Shown: positions 1-9,478, counted from the first letter of the stretch. The stretch is DNA of 64,000 nucleotides from Puccinia triticina (GCF_026914185.1 NC_070571.1:1860001-1924000); one strand, 5' to 3'. Notes: generated by a model from the sequence alone, not told the origin. Numbers and translations: made by a program.

Positions 1-92
1 GTCCTGGTGAGAATCGGAAGACAATGGATAGCCTTATCGGTCATTGCGTACGAAGACTTGGGTTCGAAGAGGTTGCAGATTTAAGCACAATC

Positions 93-105
93 TGGGCTCA
101 TAACC
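93..105 (-). other. Primer-binding site matching half of initiator tRNA-Met
   Basis: On the minus strand this reads GGTTATGAGCCCA, complementary to the anticodon loop and 5' anticodon stem of fungal initiator tRNA-Met (loop CTCATAA). A second copia element in this window has the same 11-base core directly after its left LTR (2956-2966). Priming from a cleaved tRNA half is established for copia-like elements; use here is inferred from the match. Confidence 0.55.
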
Positions 106-120
106 TAATGAACTCGGAGC

Positions 121-389
121 TTTAAGGTGTAGTGATATAAGTAACTACACGAGTGTACGACTTAGTACCGCGAACGATCACTAACCTTTAAGGTGTAGTG
201 ATATAAGTAACTACACGAGTGTACGACTTAGTACCGCGAACAATCACTAACCTGATCAGTTGTGATGAGAGTTAGCGAAGAGTTGTTTGATGAAACTAAA
301 TGAGTTGATTGCTTTTGCACACCTTTAAGGTGTAGTGATATAAGTAACTACACAAGTGTACGACTTAGTACCGCGAACAATCACTAACC
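121..389. repeat. Three copies of a 66-bp repeat
   Basis: A 66-bp unit starting TTTAAGGTGTAGTGATATAA occurs at 121-186, 187-252 and 324-389. The first two are head to tail; the third is separated by 71 bp. Copies differ at one or two sites (for example cgagtg/caagtg and cgatc/caatc). The unit contains the inverted pair GTGTAGT/ACTACAC. It lies in the presumed LTR of the partial copia element at the left edge. Confidence 0.85.
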
Positions 390-518
390 TGAACAACAAG
401 ATAAGAGTTGGTTAAGATGGAAGGATACATGATAAGATAACCTTAATGAGTAACGAACCTGATCAGTTGTGATGAGAGTTAGCGAAGAGTTGTTTGATGA
501 AACTAAATGAGTTGATTG
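253..518. repeat. Two copies of a 59-bp repeat interleaved with the 66-bp repeat
   Basis: A 59-bp unit beginning TGATCAGTTGTGATGAGAGT is present at 253-311 and again at 460-518, apparently identical. Together with the 66-bp unit it gives the order A-A-B-A-x-B, as would follow from duplication of an A-B block inside an LTR. Confidence 0.8.
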
Positions 519-562
519 AGAAAAGAACCGATACATGATAAGAACAATGCAGGTGCAACAAG

Positions 563-1698
563 ATGCAGGTGGCCCTACAAGCCATTGAGGGCACCTTTTC
601 CCTCAGTCCCGAGCTGATGGAACGGGCCCAGCCCCTATTTCAGGTGAGTGATCGACCTTCTTACTCGGGTCAGGTAGTCTGTTGAAGCCTTCCAGATTTG
701 CAGATGACGCCAGAAGCCCGCAACATGGCCATACTCCTATTGGCCCTCCATAATGGCCTCAATCCGCGCTCGACATCCGTTGGCTCAATCACTATTCCGG
801 ATGAAACCGCTTCCCCCTTCGAGTTCAGCAACCTCTTCAAGACCCATCTCCGCGAGACCGTCCGACGAGTGTTACTCCGTGAGGACCTTCGATCTTACGT
901 CAGCCGCGCCGCAACTTGCTTGCGAGTCAATGAGACCCCGGTCTCTAAAGCCATTGTAAGTCTCTCTCTCAGTATATTGCAGTACATTTTCTCACCTATC
1001 TCTCAACAGGGTGCAATCAAGAGTGCGTCGGCAGAATTCCGCGCCGCGCACTTACCGCCTTTGGGTCACGATGGCCCCAAATTGAAAGCTCTTGTTACCG
1101 AGTACGTGAAGCAAGAAAAAACTGCCCTGGCTCTGCTCATCAAGGTTGGTCTCACGGGGGGGGGACCCCCTCCAAGGTACCCAACCTCTATTTGCTCATT
1201 GCGCACGTTTACTCGACTTTCCACCCCGATTTCAAAAAGGCGGACAACGAATTCATTCATAAGAAAGTTCCCGCCGGCGCCAAGATCCGCTTGTCCTACC
1301 TGCGCTTCATGGCCAACCGTAACCAAATCACCCAACGTCGACAATCGACCCGGAAGCAAATCTCCTTCTGGGACGATATCGACAAGGACCTAGTTAGAAT
1401 CAGGAAGAAGTCGCCCGCATACGGCGTGGCGTACTCTAAGCTCATCCTTGACCTCGACCAACAACTCTGGGACGGTAAGAAGACCGTCCGCAATGTCGAC
1501 GACAACCCGGCCAAGAACCAAGAGCCCCCTTCCGAAGAACAAATCATGGAGCGCGTGGCCTCCATTGCTGAAAATCCACCCCCCCCCGGAAGTTGTATTA
1601 CCTCCCAACTAAAACCCTATCCCTTTCTCTCTTTCCCCCTTCTCTCTATTTCCCCCTTTCTCTTTCCCCCTTCTGTCTCTCCTCTGTACGTACAATGA
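563..1698 (+). pseudogene. Disrupted hypothetical gene of unknown function
   Basis: Exons can be joined in frame from ATG 563: 563-643, 704-955 and 1010 onward, with GT..AG introns at 644-703 and 956-1009. The encoded text (ALQAIEGTFSLSPEL, then NMAILLLALHNGLNP, then RAAHLPPLGHDGPKLKALV) reads like real protein. The frame then breaks at a G run near 1157-1166; a shift of one base there connects it to a second open stretch from about 1177 (VPNLYLLIAHVYSTFHPDF) that runs to a stop at 1698. A 32-nt intron would also bridge the frames but is too short to be likely. The end after about 1580 falls into C- and CT-rich simple sequence, so the true C-terminus is probably lost. No family was recognised. 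It lies between two transposon remnants and may be a member of a rust-specific repeated family. Confidence 0.45.
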
Positions 1699-2261
1699 TA
1701 TATTAGCCAAATGAGAAATACACGCAGCGATATCCCAAGCAATTGTGAGGGGCGGGCCCAAGGGCCCGCCCGATCCCGGAGCATTCTGTCCAATCAAGCC
1801 CGATCAGAGGTGCCCAATCAGAGGAGCCCGATCGGGGGGGCCGATCTGGGGAGCCCGACAGGACTCACACTTTGAATGGCCTTTGAAGAATCTTCCGAGT
1901 GCCTTCGAAGGCCAGTTCAAATGCATTCAAAGCCTCTTCGAAGTCGCCATTCGAAGGGGCTTCGAAGTAGCAATTCTTCGAAGTTTTTCCAAAGGCCTGC
2001 CGAAGGATCTTCGAATGTCCTTTGGAGAGTCTTCGGAGGAAGGTTTTCCTCCAAAGGATCTCCGAAGGACATTTGAAGTTCCATTGAAATCTTACTTCGG
2101 AGGAACTTTGTCAGATATTTTGACCAAGTGCCAACCGTCCGCTGCTGCTGGCGGGTACTTTGGAGGCTCTCCGAAATACTTTTGGAGATACTTTGGAGTT
2201 TTGCGTCTGCCGTGTAACAATGCCCAACTCAAAAGATTGGCAGTGGTGCGACCAGCACGAT
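1699..2261. repeat. Non-coding patch with short GATC- and TTCGAA-rich repeats
   Basis: From about 1745 to 1865 the sequence repeats variants of GCCCGATCAGAGG and GCCCRATC. From 1904 to 2015 the palindrome TTCGAA occurs six times (1904, 1937, 1950, 1961, 1977, 2010), followed to about 2200 by related TCCGAAGG, TTCGGAGG and TTTGGAG strings. The open frame across it (1745-2392) has repeat-driven composition and is not a believable gene. Confidence 0.6.
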
Positions 2262-2422
2262 TATGGTATTCAAAATTGCATAAGATTTTTTTACATAAAA
2301 TCATAAACTACAATTTTGGCTGGGAGATGTCACTTAAAGTTTTATGCACGCTGACATCTCCCAGCCAAAATCGGTTTTATGATTTTATGTAAATAGTGAC
2401 ATATGCAATTTTGAATACCATA
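2262..2422. mobile_element. Foldback (hairpin) element or MITE
   Basis: The two arms are inverted copies: the left arm begins TATGGTATTCAAAATTGCAT and contains TTTTGGCTGGGAGATGTCA; the right arm holds TGACATCTCCCAGCCAAAA and ends ATGCAATTTTGAATACCATA. The arms are about 65-70 nt each with small indels and the centre lies near 2335-2350. There is no coding capacity. The structure fits a foldback MITE or a snapback small-RNA precursor; the first is more likely. Confidence 0.8.
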
Positions 2423-2822
2423 GATACCGACCAATGCGAATTCTTGTATCGTATCCGTTGCGCCATCTAGCAGTTTGACGGTCCGCCCGATATTTTTCAA
2501 GGCATTCTCACAGCGAACTTGGCTACGGAACGGGATGGATTTTTTTTTCCGCTTCACGAGTCACTTTTCGTTGGTCTCCGGCCTCTATTTTCCTTGCCTG
2601 ATTTCTTTCTTCGGAGTCCCAATTTAGAATTCAGCTTGCTGTCACCAGAAGACCAACTCCAGCTCTGATTCTGCTCAGGATTAGATGCTTGGTTTTGAAA
2701 TATTCTTTTGTGCCGGATCCGTGTTCCGAATCCCAATTCGGAGTTTGATGTCAATGAGGTCATGCATTTTTTTTTCTCGCCGCAAGTGACGCCGGTTAGT
2801 TCTTCGCACGAACCCGTGCATA

Positions 2823-2955
2823 TGTTGTAACCTAAGTAGTTAGGTTACAATTAGTGACACTCGCCTCTCCGAAGACCATACTATGTCTCCGGGGAACAAG
2901 CTGCAGAGCTTGTTTTCCCCACTTGAATACGATACATACGCTTTTGGTCATCTCA
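2823..2955 (+). repeat. Left LTR, 133 bp
   Basis: Starts TGTTGTAACCTAAGTAGTTA and ends GGTCATCTCA. It has two short perfect hairpins: GTAACCTAA/TTAGGTTAC with a 4-nt loop near the start, and AACAAGCT/AGCTTGTT with a 4-nt loop in the middle, the latter followed by TTTTCCCC. The right LTR is identical. The size is short for a copia LTR. Confidence 0.93.
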
Positions 2956-2966
2956 GGTTATGAGCC
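2956..2966 (+). other. Primer-binding site of the copia element
   Basis: GGTTATGAGCC directly follows the LTR and is complementary to the anticodon loop region of initiator tRNA-Met (GGCTCATAACC). It matches an internal position of the tRNA and not its 3' acceptor end, which points to half-tRNA priming as in Drosophila copia. Confidence 0.65.
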
Positions 2967-3479
2967 TGTAGATCTCGCCATACCGAACCAAACTTGCTTT
3001 TTTTCATCAGCATCAAGGTAGCTTTGAATCAAGCGTAATCGACCTGGGTTTTTTTTTCTTTTCTCTTCTCTATCGACTCTCAGCAATCTCGGGTATCCCA
3101 GCTTAGGGAATAATCGACCCAACACCTTATTTTTCTTGATCTACATCATCTGTTCTTCAAATTTCTCCATTGGATCTTCAGGGCCCGGCAGGAGTTTGTG
3201 TCTGCTTGCTTGAAAAACTGAGTTCTTCCTCCGACCACCCCATTACCTTTTTTCTGACTAGGAAACACAAGAACGTTGTGATAAGGATAAGCAGCACGCC
3301 AACGCTGTGAAATCTGCTCCCTGGCACGGAGTAGGACCTAGACACAACCTTGATATTCCAACGTCTACTCTTCCTGTTTCTTTTCCGGAGAACTCAGGCG
3401 CTCAAGTAGGCAGTCACAGATTGTCTGTTTGGCTCGGTTGATTCTTCTCTTTTTTTTTCTTTTTCTCTTTTATTCTTTT

Positions 3480-6026
3480 ATGTCCCAACCCGATCCGACG
3501 GAACCCCCTTCTGGATCCCAACGTCAAACCTCATCCTCCTCAGCCTGGTCCGGTCGGTCCATTGCAGAGCTCACCGGTCAAGATCTGATAGACGCAGTCA
3601 CAGCATCGATCCAAGATACACCGCACCGACTCAACCAAATTTTTGGACAGGCCCTAGACACCAATTCTCAACCTTTGGCACCGGCAACTCATTCTCCAAG
3701 CGAAATCACGGTCATCGATCAGCGCATCCCAGGAGCGTGGCAACAGGCACGACCAGCGACTCCCGGCAACCGATATTATCCTCAGCTTCCCCCACTTCCG
3801 ACAACAGGAACGGTAGACCCAGCGACTGCTCTGACCGAACGGCATTACGTCCCTCTCCCAAGGTCAACCTTTCAACAACCGATCTTCCCTCCCCCAGCAC
3901 CCCCACCACCGCCACCACCTCCTCCATCTTTCGCCTCCCCATCACCATCCACGGAAGAACGCGAATCCTCTTCTCACATCGAGGTCCCCCCGTCTCCCCC
4001 TTCTCCCAACCATCCACCACCGGTTTCTTTTGTGATGGATACCCCGCCACATCTATCAGTGGCGCAACGAGCAGCTGATTTGGCGGAAGCCAAAGCTCAG
4101 CTTGAAGAATCAAAGATCGTCGGGCAAGCAGTTCACGCCGCGACTTCCAACAGCCCGGCGGCTATTATTCTAGCGGTCGATGGTTCGAACTTCGAAGTTT
4201 GGTCGCGAGAACTGGGCGAAAAGGCCGGCATTCATCTCAGCGACAAAGAGTTTTTCGACAAGAAGAAGACGAATTCAGTACTCGAGAAGATCGGTCGGGC
4301 CATTTTCCTAGCAATGATACATGAATCGCTCAAATCGGACGTCCATGGGGCTAGCTCATGCAACGCCATTTACGATCTCATGTTCAAGAAGTTCAAATCC
4401 GTCAGTCGAGCCGCTCAACTCGACGTATTCTACCGATTTATCGAGTTCAAAAACTCAGCGAATCCAACAGCGGCTGGAGCAGCTTCAACACTGAAGGATC
4501 TGGCGACTGAGTGGCGCAATCTGAAGGTCGATCTTACAGTCGATGTATTCATGGGTTTCGTTCTGCAAAGCAGCATTGGCCGAGACACCCCACTCGGACA
4601 AGACTTCGACAGACAAGTAGAGCAGGAGTTGCAGCAATCAGAAGATTGTACCACACCGACTTTCGACCGGTTGGTTCAATTGTTGTCAGCCTGCAAGCTT
4701 CAAGACGATCACACTCGACCGTCGGACAAAACCACATCATCAACGGGACATTCTCCGGCCATTCACCAGTCGACTGCTGATCTTCCTCCCTTTAACCAAT
4801 CGGCGTTCCTGGCCGACATTCCCGAAGTAGAGTGGCCTGCGGCGCTTGAGTTCTACCAAGCCACGGCGAACCGATGCTGGAGCTGTGGGGACGTTTCTCA
4901 CTACCTTTGCGACTGCCCAAATCGGTCTAGATCGACACCGGTCAATCGCCGGCAACGGGGTCCAGGGACCCTGTCATATCGTCCAGTCCAGGCGCCCCGA
5001 CAGCAGTTTCATCAAGCACCTTTCATGCCGATGATCGGTGCGGTCTATCCGCCACCGAGTCTCCCATACGGTCAACCTCAGTTCCAGTTCCCTCCTGGTC
5101 AACATACGCGGCAACAGTTCGGTCCGACTCAGTTTTTCCAGCAATATCCGATGCCCTACCCTCCCGCGCATCAACATTTTCAGAACCCGCCCAGCCAGCA
5201 ACACCAACAACTTCCTCTCAGACCAGCAGACAGCTACCGACCGAGTTCAGCACAACATCAACGCCAGAATTTCAGCCAAATGAGAACTCGACCTGAAAGT
5301 CAAAGAGGGGGTGGGGCATCGGCGAAAGAGGCCAACGTCCCAAGTCTTCCTGATGGGGTGGCCGATGTTGATTTTGGAGCCATGACGGCTGAGCTGGACG
5401 TAAGTACTCCTGCTATTGTTGATTCGGGTGCTACCCACCATCTCACTGGAGCACTCCAGCTTCTCCACAACTTCCAAGTGCTCAAGTCTCCCATTGCTTT
5501 AAATGTAGCAACTTCAGGAGCTGGAGCCTACATATCAGGCGCAGGCGAGTTAAGTTTCCGAGGGCCCGGGGACACAACCGTAACCATATCCGGGGTGTTG
5601 TTCTGTGAGCAGGCTTGTTCTACATTGATCTCCCTTGCGGCTCTTCGGAAGGCTAACTGGTCGTTTGATTATGACAATCCCAGTGATTGTTTTAACATCT
5701 CCAACGCCAAGAAGGAGTTGGTATTTCGCTGTCCTTTTGAGCGGATCAAGAACCGATGGTGTATACCGTTACCGATCATCAAACGGCCGAATTTTCTTTC
5801 TGTCTCTTCTCTGTTCCCTCCAACATCGTCTTCTGTTGCTATGACTTCTTTTGCCCATCCTCAACTCAAACCCACCGCTTCCAAACTTTTCTCTTCTGCA
5901 CCTCAACTGGCAAAATCTGTCCCCACTACTCCTTTGCTTAGTGAAATCAACGGCAATGATGCCATTTGCTCCAATCCAGATGCCATCGGTGCAAACAACG
6001 CGTCCAAAACAATGTCCCCTAACTGA
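3480..6026 (+). CDS. Copia Gag with zinc knuckle and aspartic protease
   Basis: 848 codons from ATG 3480, the first ATG in the open frame. The N-terminal third is proline/serine-rich. The middle region (SSCNAIYDLMFKKFKSV and following) resembles the copia Gag helical domain. A CCHC zinc knuckle (CWSCGDVSHYLCDC; C-x2-C-x4-H-x4-C) is followed by a Q/P-rich linker and the aspartic protease motif AIVDSGATHHLTG. The frame continues past the protease into what would be the start of the pre-integrase region, then stops at 6026. In most copia elements Gag and Pol are one frame; here the break lies between protease and integrase. Gag would form the particle shell and the knuckle would bind RNA. Confidence 0.88.
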   Translation: MSQPDPTEPPSGSQRQTSSSSAWSGRSIAELTGQDLIDAVTASIQDTPHRLNQIFGQALDTNSQPLAPATHSPSEITVIDQRIPGAWQQARPATPGNRYYPQLPPLPTTGTVDPATALTERHYVPLPRSTFQQPIFPPPAPPPPPPPPPSFASPSPSTEERESSSHIEVPPSPPSPNHPPPVSFVMDTPPHLSVAQRAADLAEAKAQLEESKIVGQAVHAATSNSPAAIILAVDGSNFEVWSRELGEKAGIHLSDKEFFDKKKTNSVLEKIGRAIFLAMIHESLKSDVHGASSCNAIYDLMFKKFKSVSRAAQLDVFYRFIEFKNSANPTAAGAASTLKDLATEWRNLKVDLTVDVFMGFVLQSSIGRDTPLGQDFDRQVEQELQQSEDCTTPTFDRLVQLLSACKLQDDHTRPSDKTTSSTGHSPAIHQSTADLPPFNQSAFLADIPEVEWPAALEFYQATANRCWSCGDVSHYLCDCPNRSRSTPVNRRQRGPGTLSYRPVQAPRQQFHQAPFMPMIGAVYPPPSLPYGQPQFQFPPGQHTRQQFGPTQFFQQYPMPYPPAHQHFQNPPSQQHQQLPLRPADSYRPSSAQHQRQNFSQMRTRPESQRGGGASAKEANVPSLPDGVADVDFGAMTAELDVSTPAIVDSGATHHLTGALQLLHNFQVLKSPIALNVATSGAGAYISGAGELSFRGPGDTTVTISGVLFCEQACSTLISLAALRKANWSFDYDNPSDCFNISNAKKELVFRCPFERIKNRWCIPLPIIKRPNFLSVSSLFPPTSSSVAMTSFAHPQLKPTASKLFSSAPQLAKSVPTTPLLSEINGNDAICSNPDAIGANNASKTMSPN

Positions 6027-6760
6027 AAGAATTCAGATGACTAAGAGTATATTTCTTATAGTTAGACTTCTGACTAAACTAAGTAACAACTCGAGATAAG
6101 AAAAACTTGGGTTTTCGGAATGAGATTGTTTACCTAAGAGCAGGCGTTAGGCCGCTGACTGATTGATAGTAGTAGGAAAGAAGGGAGATTGTTCCGACTC
6201 TGATTCTTGAAAGTCGACTGTGGTTGATGCTGCAATCAGATGTGGAGCGTAAGTTTTCCCGCCTTTCTACTCTACTGATTTTCAGGAGGTCTTACGCTCT
6301 GTAAGCCTTTAGTCTTAGGAACTTTTTCCTTTGTCTTCGGCGAAACGGCGAAGAAGCGCCGCTACGTTATCTGTGTAACGAGTGCACTTCTAATCAGCCT
6401 CAGTTGCCTGTTTGTTTTACTGAACACGATCTCTTACCGTTTATTTTCTCTTCTCTTTGAGAGGAGTTGGTTCGATCGGTCTTTTTCTCTTCGACTTCGT
6501 CTGGAGAGTATTTGAATGAAGCGTTAGCTATTCATCTTGGCCGTTAGGAGTTTAGGTCATCAGCTGCTCACCTTTGGTGTTGGCTGTGATCCTTCCTCTT
6601 AGTGACTGGGAGCTGTGATTATCCACAAGCCTAACTTTCTTGCTCGTTTGCGCTGGACCTGCATACATCAGATTTGATGTGTCAGTTTTACAGCGCCACG
6701 TGACAAGTTTGGACTGCGGAAATGGTTCGCTTAGCTTACCAATTTCCGCAGCTGATGTAG
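6027..6760 (+). other. Non-coding interval between the gag-pro and pol frames
   Basis: 734 bp with many stops in all forward frames. It has no terminal repeats visible by eye that would mark a nested insertion. Its right end (TTTCCGCAG at about 6742-6750 and GATGTAG at 6754-6760) has plausible 3' splice sites, and GCGTAAGTT near 6245 is a plausible 5' splice site, but no pair joins the two frames convincingly. Confidence 0.5.
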
Positions 6761-9478
6761 CTCCCAGCCGCTTCCTCAATTCATGAGGGCTGCACCGTTT
6801 GCCTAGAGTCAAATTCTCACACTAACGACCCTTTTATAACTCCGTTCAAGAGGGTCTATCCTTCCTCCTGGAGACCGGAGTCTTTGACCGAGTCAGAGAA
6901 AGTCCTTCTTTTCTGGCATAGAATTTTCGGGCATGTCAGCCTGCGCAAGATACGCTCGTTAATCAAACAGAAATTGGGTTTTGGTTTGCCATCCGATCTA
7001 CCACCTGGGAAAATACATTGCCCGGTGTGTGCAATCACGAAAAGCACTAGCTTGAATCCACTCACCAGTACAATGAGAAGCCCGGCAAGGCTGGAAATCT
7101 TGTGTACCAATCTGATGGGGCCTTTCCCGGTAGAATCAGTCGACGGTGCAAAATATCTTCTCACTCTGAGAGACGTGGCCACGGGCTACTTGTATGTGAG
7201 AAGCCTGAAAGCAAAGTCAGAGGCGAACGAGGTCCTAATCAAAATCATAAGCAAGCTGGAGAACCAGACCGGAGACACAGTTAAGATTCTCCGCAGTGAT
7301 AATGGCGGCGAATTCGCGAACAAGGCCTTCAATTCTTTTCTCAAGGAGAAAGGCATTATTGCAGAGCGCTCTCTTCCCTATTACCATTATCAAAATGGTG
7401 TAGTAGAGCGTTTCAATCGCACTGTGGCGGACATGGGCAGGACGGTTTTGAGCGATAGCCAATTGCCGCGCACTTTCTGGAACTATGCGTTCTTGTGGGC
7501 TAATCACGTACTCAATCGAATACCCAACAAGGCTAGTAAAGGAAAAACGCCTTACAAGGCAATGTTCAACCGCCCACCCAGTTTCACAACCTTTAGAATC
7601 TTTGGCTCGAAAGCTTTCGTTCATATCCCTTCGGAAAAAAGGGACAAGCTGGCAAATCGCACATATGAAGCCTATGTAGTGGCGCATCTGGAGGCAAGTA
7701 AAGGCTGGCTATTCTATTTGCCTAGCGAAAACAAGTTCGTCTCGTCAGCCATGGTTCGTTTTGTGGATAGTGTTCCGCAAGTAACACTCTTGCAATCGAA
7801 GATGACTCCAGCGAAAGTGGTACAACCATCCGGGAAGATGTCTTTAGATTTTATAGCTCGTCAAATCACCCTCGGAAATTTCGTGAATGAGATAGAGTTC
7901 GAGAATCAAGAGCTTCTCGTCGACGCAGTACTACAATCGTGCTTGTTTTATGGTATCAACATACCACGGACTTACAAGCAAGCCATGAAATCGGAAGATA
8001 AAGCTGAATGGGCCAATGCTATCACGGAGGAACTTTCGAATCTGCAACAGATGGATGTTTGGGTTTCCAAACCAATGCCAAAGGGCACAAAGCCGCTAGA
8101 TGGGCAATGGGTTTTTGCAAAGAAGACGGGAGCTGACGGCAACGGCTGCAGATTCAAAGCCCGTTATGTGGCTAAGGGTTTCAAACAAGTGGCAGGAAAA
8201 GATTTCAATGCCACTTTTGCCCCAACGGCTACTTTCGTGTTGCTGCGTCTGTTACTCACAATTGCGGCACGTTTCGACTGGCCAGTTCACAGTTTTGATT
8301 TTGTAGCAGCTTATCTCAACTCACCAATAGATGAGGAGATATGGGTGAAGCCGCCTGACGGTGTCGAAGTTCCTGAAGGACATGGTTTCTTGCTTAAAAA
8401 GGCACTGTATGGCACAAGGCAGGCGGCACGCTGCTGGTGGTTGCACCTTCGTGCGATCCTGGACAAGTTGGGCTACTCACCGTCACAATATGACAATAGT
8501 CTTTACATCCTACGGCATGAAAAGGAGTCTGGCGTGATATGGATTCACGTAGACGACGGTGTTGTGACGGCGTCCAGTGAAGCTTTGATCAAGAAGCTCG
8601 AGATAGACCTCAAAGATGTACTTAAGATTAAGTGGAGTACACAACTCGATTCCATCGTGGGTCTCAATATTGAGAGGACAACTGACGGTTTTGTGCTTAC
8701 GCAACCAAAGCTCATCAAGACTATCCTGGAAGAGGAGTGGGACGGGGTGCAAGTTGCGAAAACCCCTTTGCCGTCAAATTTCAATGCACCCGCCGAGGAT
8801 GGTGATCCCTCTTCTTCTTCCCAATACCTTCACGTGATCGGAATGTTCAGCTATCTAGCGGTAGGCACGAGACCAGACGTGGCTTTTGCAGTCAACTATT
8901 TGGCACGCTTCTCAGCCAAACCAAGTGTGACGCATTGGAAAGGAGTGCGGCATCTAGTAAACTACCTTGCCGGGTCGACTGAACAAAAACTTTGTCTGTT
9001 TCCTAATAGAGATCCAAAGGCGCTGAGGACCTTTTGTGATGCATCTTGGGGCGGCGAATTCTCACGGTCTTCTTTCGGTGTACTGGTCGAATTCATCGGG
9101 TGTCCGGTGCTATGGGTGGGGCGACGGCAGACCTCGGTAGCAGCGTCGACGTGCCACGCTGAATACATGGCTTTGGGGGCTGCCACTCGACATACGTTGT
9201 GGGTAAGACATTTGCTAAAGGACATTCTGAGAACGGATTTTGTGGGACACATTCACTGCGACAACCAATCCGCGGTAAAGGTTGGTACTGACGATGCGGC
9301 GAACAAGCGCACGAGACACACTGACAGGGACTTTTACATTACTAACGAGGCGCTTTTTCGTAAGCTGACATCTTTAACCTGGATCCCTACCAGTGATCAA
9401 AAGGCAGATATCTTTACAAAAAGTCTACCGCCGGAGTTGTTTAAAAGAATGCGGAGTTACCTTCTTAAGGCGGGATAA
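6761..9478 (+). CDS. Copia Pol: integrase, reverse transcriptase, RNase H
   Basis: Open from 6761; no ATG precedes the integrase zinc-binding domain, so translation must depend on splicing, frameshifting or a non-ATG start. Integrase: HHCC zinc finger (FWHRIFGHVS ... IHCPVC), catalytic residues in TLRDVATGY, ILRSDNGGEF and GVVERFNR. Reverse transcriptase: DGQWVFAKK, HSFDFVAAYLNS and the active site WIHVDDGVV. RNase H: FCDASWGG, TCHAEYMAL, HCDNQSA, KRTRHTD and ADIFTK. All catalytic residues are present and there are no internal stops, consistent with a young copy. Confidence 0.88.
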   Translation, partial: LPAASSIHEGCTVCLESNSHTNDPFITPFKRVYPSSWRPESLTESEKVLLFWHRIFGHVSLRKIRSLIKQKLGFGLPSDLPPGKIHCPVCAITKSTSLNPLTSTMRSPARLEILCTNLMGPFPVESVDGAKYLLTLRDVATGYLYVRSLKAKSEANEVLIKIISKLENQTGDTVKILRSDNGGEFANKAFNSFLKEKGIIAERSLPYYHYQNGVVERFNRTVADMGRTVLSDSQLPRTFWNYAFLWANHVLNRIPNKASKGKTPYKAMFNRPPSFTTFRIFGSKAFVHIPSEKRDKLANRTYEAYVVAHLEASKGWLFYLPSENKFVSSAMVRFVDSVPQVTLLQSKMTPAKVVQPSGKMSLDFIARQITLGNFVNEIEFENQELLVDAVLQSCLFYGINIPRTYKQAMKSEDKAEWANAITEELSNLQQMDVWVSKPMPKGTKPLDGQWVFAKKTGADGNGCRFKARYVAKGFKQVAGKDFNATFAPTATFVLLRLLLTIAARFDWPVHSFDFVAAYLNSPIDEEIWVKPPDGVEVPEGHGFLLKKALYGTRQAARCWWLHLRAILDKLGYSPSQYDNSLYILRHEKESGVIWIHVDDGVVTASSEALIKKLEIDLKDVLKIKWSTQLDSIVGLNIERTTDGFVLTQPKLIKTILEEEWDGVQVAKTPLPSNFNAPAEDGDPSSSSQYLHVIGMFSYLAVGTRPDVAFAVNYLARFSAKPSVTHWKGVRHLVNYLAGSTEQKLCLFPNRDPKALRTFCDASWGGEFSRSSFGVLVEFIGCPVLWVGRRQTSVAASTCHAEYMALGAATRHTLWVRHLLKDILRTDFVGHIHCDNQSAVKVGTDDAANKRTRHTDRDFYITNEALFRKLTSLTWIPTSDQKADIFTKSLPPELFKRMRSYLLKAG

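Larger units (their letters stand above)
1..551 (-). mobile_element. 5' end of a minus-strand Ty1/copia-type element (partial)
   Basis: Read on the minus strand, an open frame starts with ATG at 44 and runs off the left edge; its first residues (MTDKAIHCLPILT) resemble the start of copia Gag proteins. Upstream lies a leader and, at 105-93, the 13-base string GGTTATGAGCCCA. This is complementary to the anticodon arm of initiator tRNA-Met, the position used for half-tRNA priming in copia elements. Three bases further, at 109, a TG would open the LTR on the plus strand. The LTR would contain the repeats at 121-518. Its outer end cannot be placed because the second LTR is outside the window; 551 is only a CA dinucleotide compatible with an end. 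The PBS and Gag-like start are seen; the element type is inferred from them. Confidence 0.55.

Noticed and set aside
91..118. tRNA-Met gene fragment (GGGCTCATAACC)
   Set aside because: No acceptor or T-arm partners nearby; the string is explained as a primer-binding site of a minus-strand copia element.
1745..2392. 215-codon ORF
   Set aside because: Its translation follows short DNA repeats (GATC and TTCGAA types) and runs into a foldback element.
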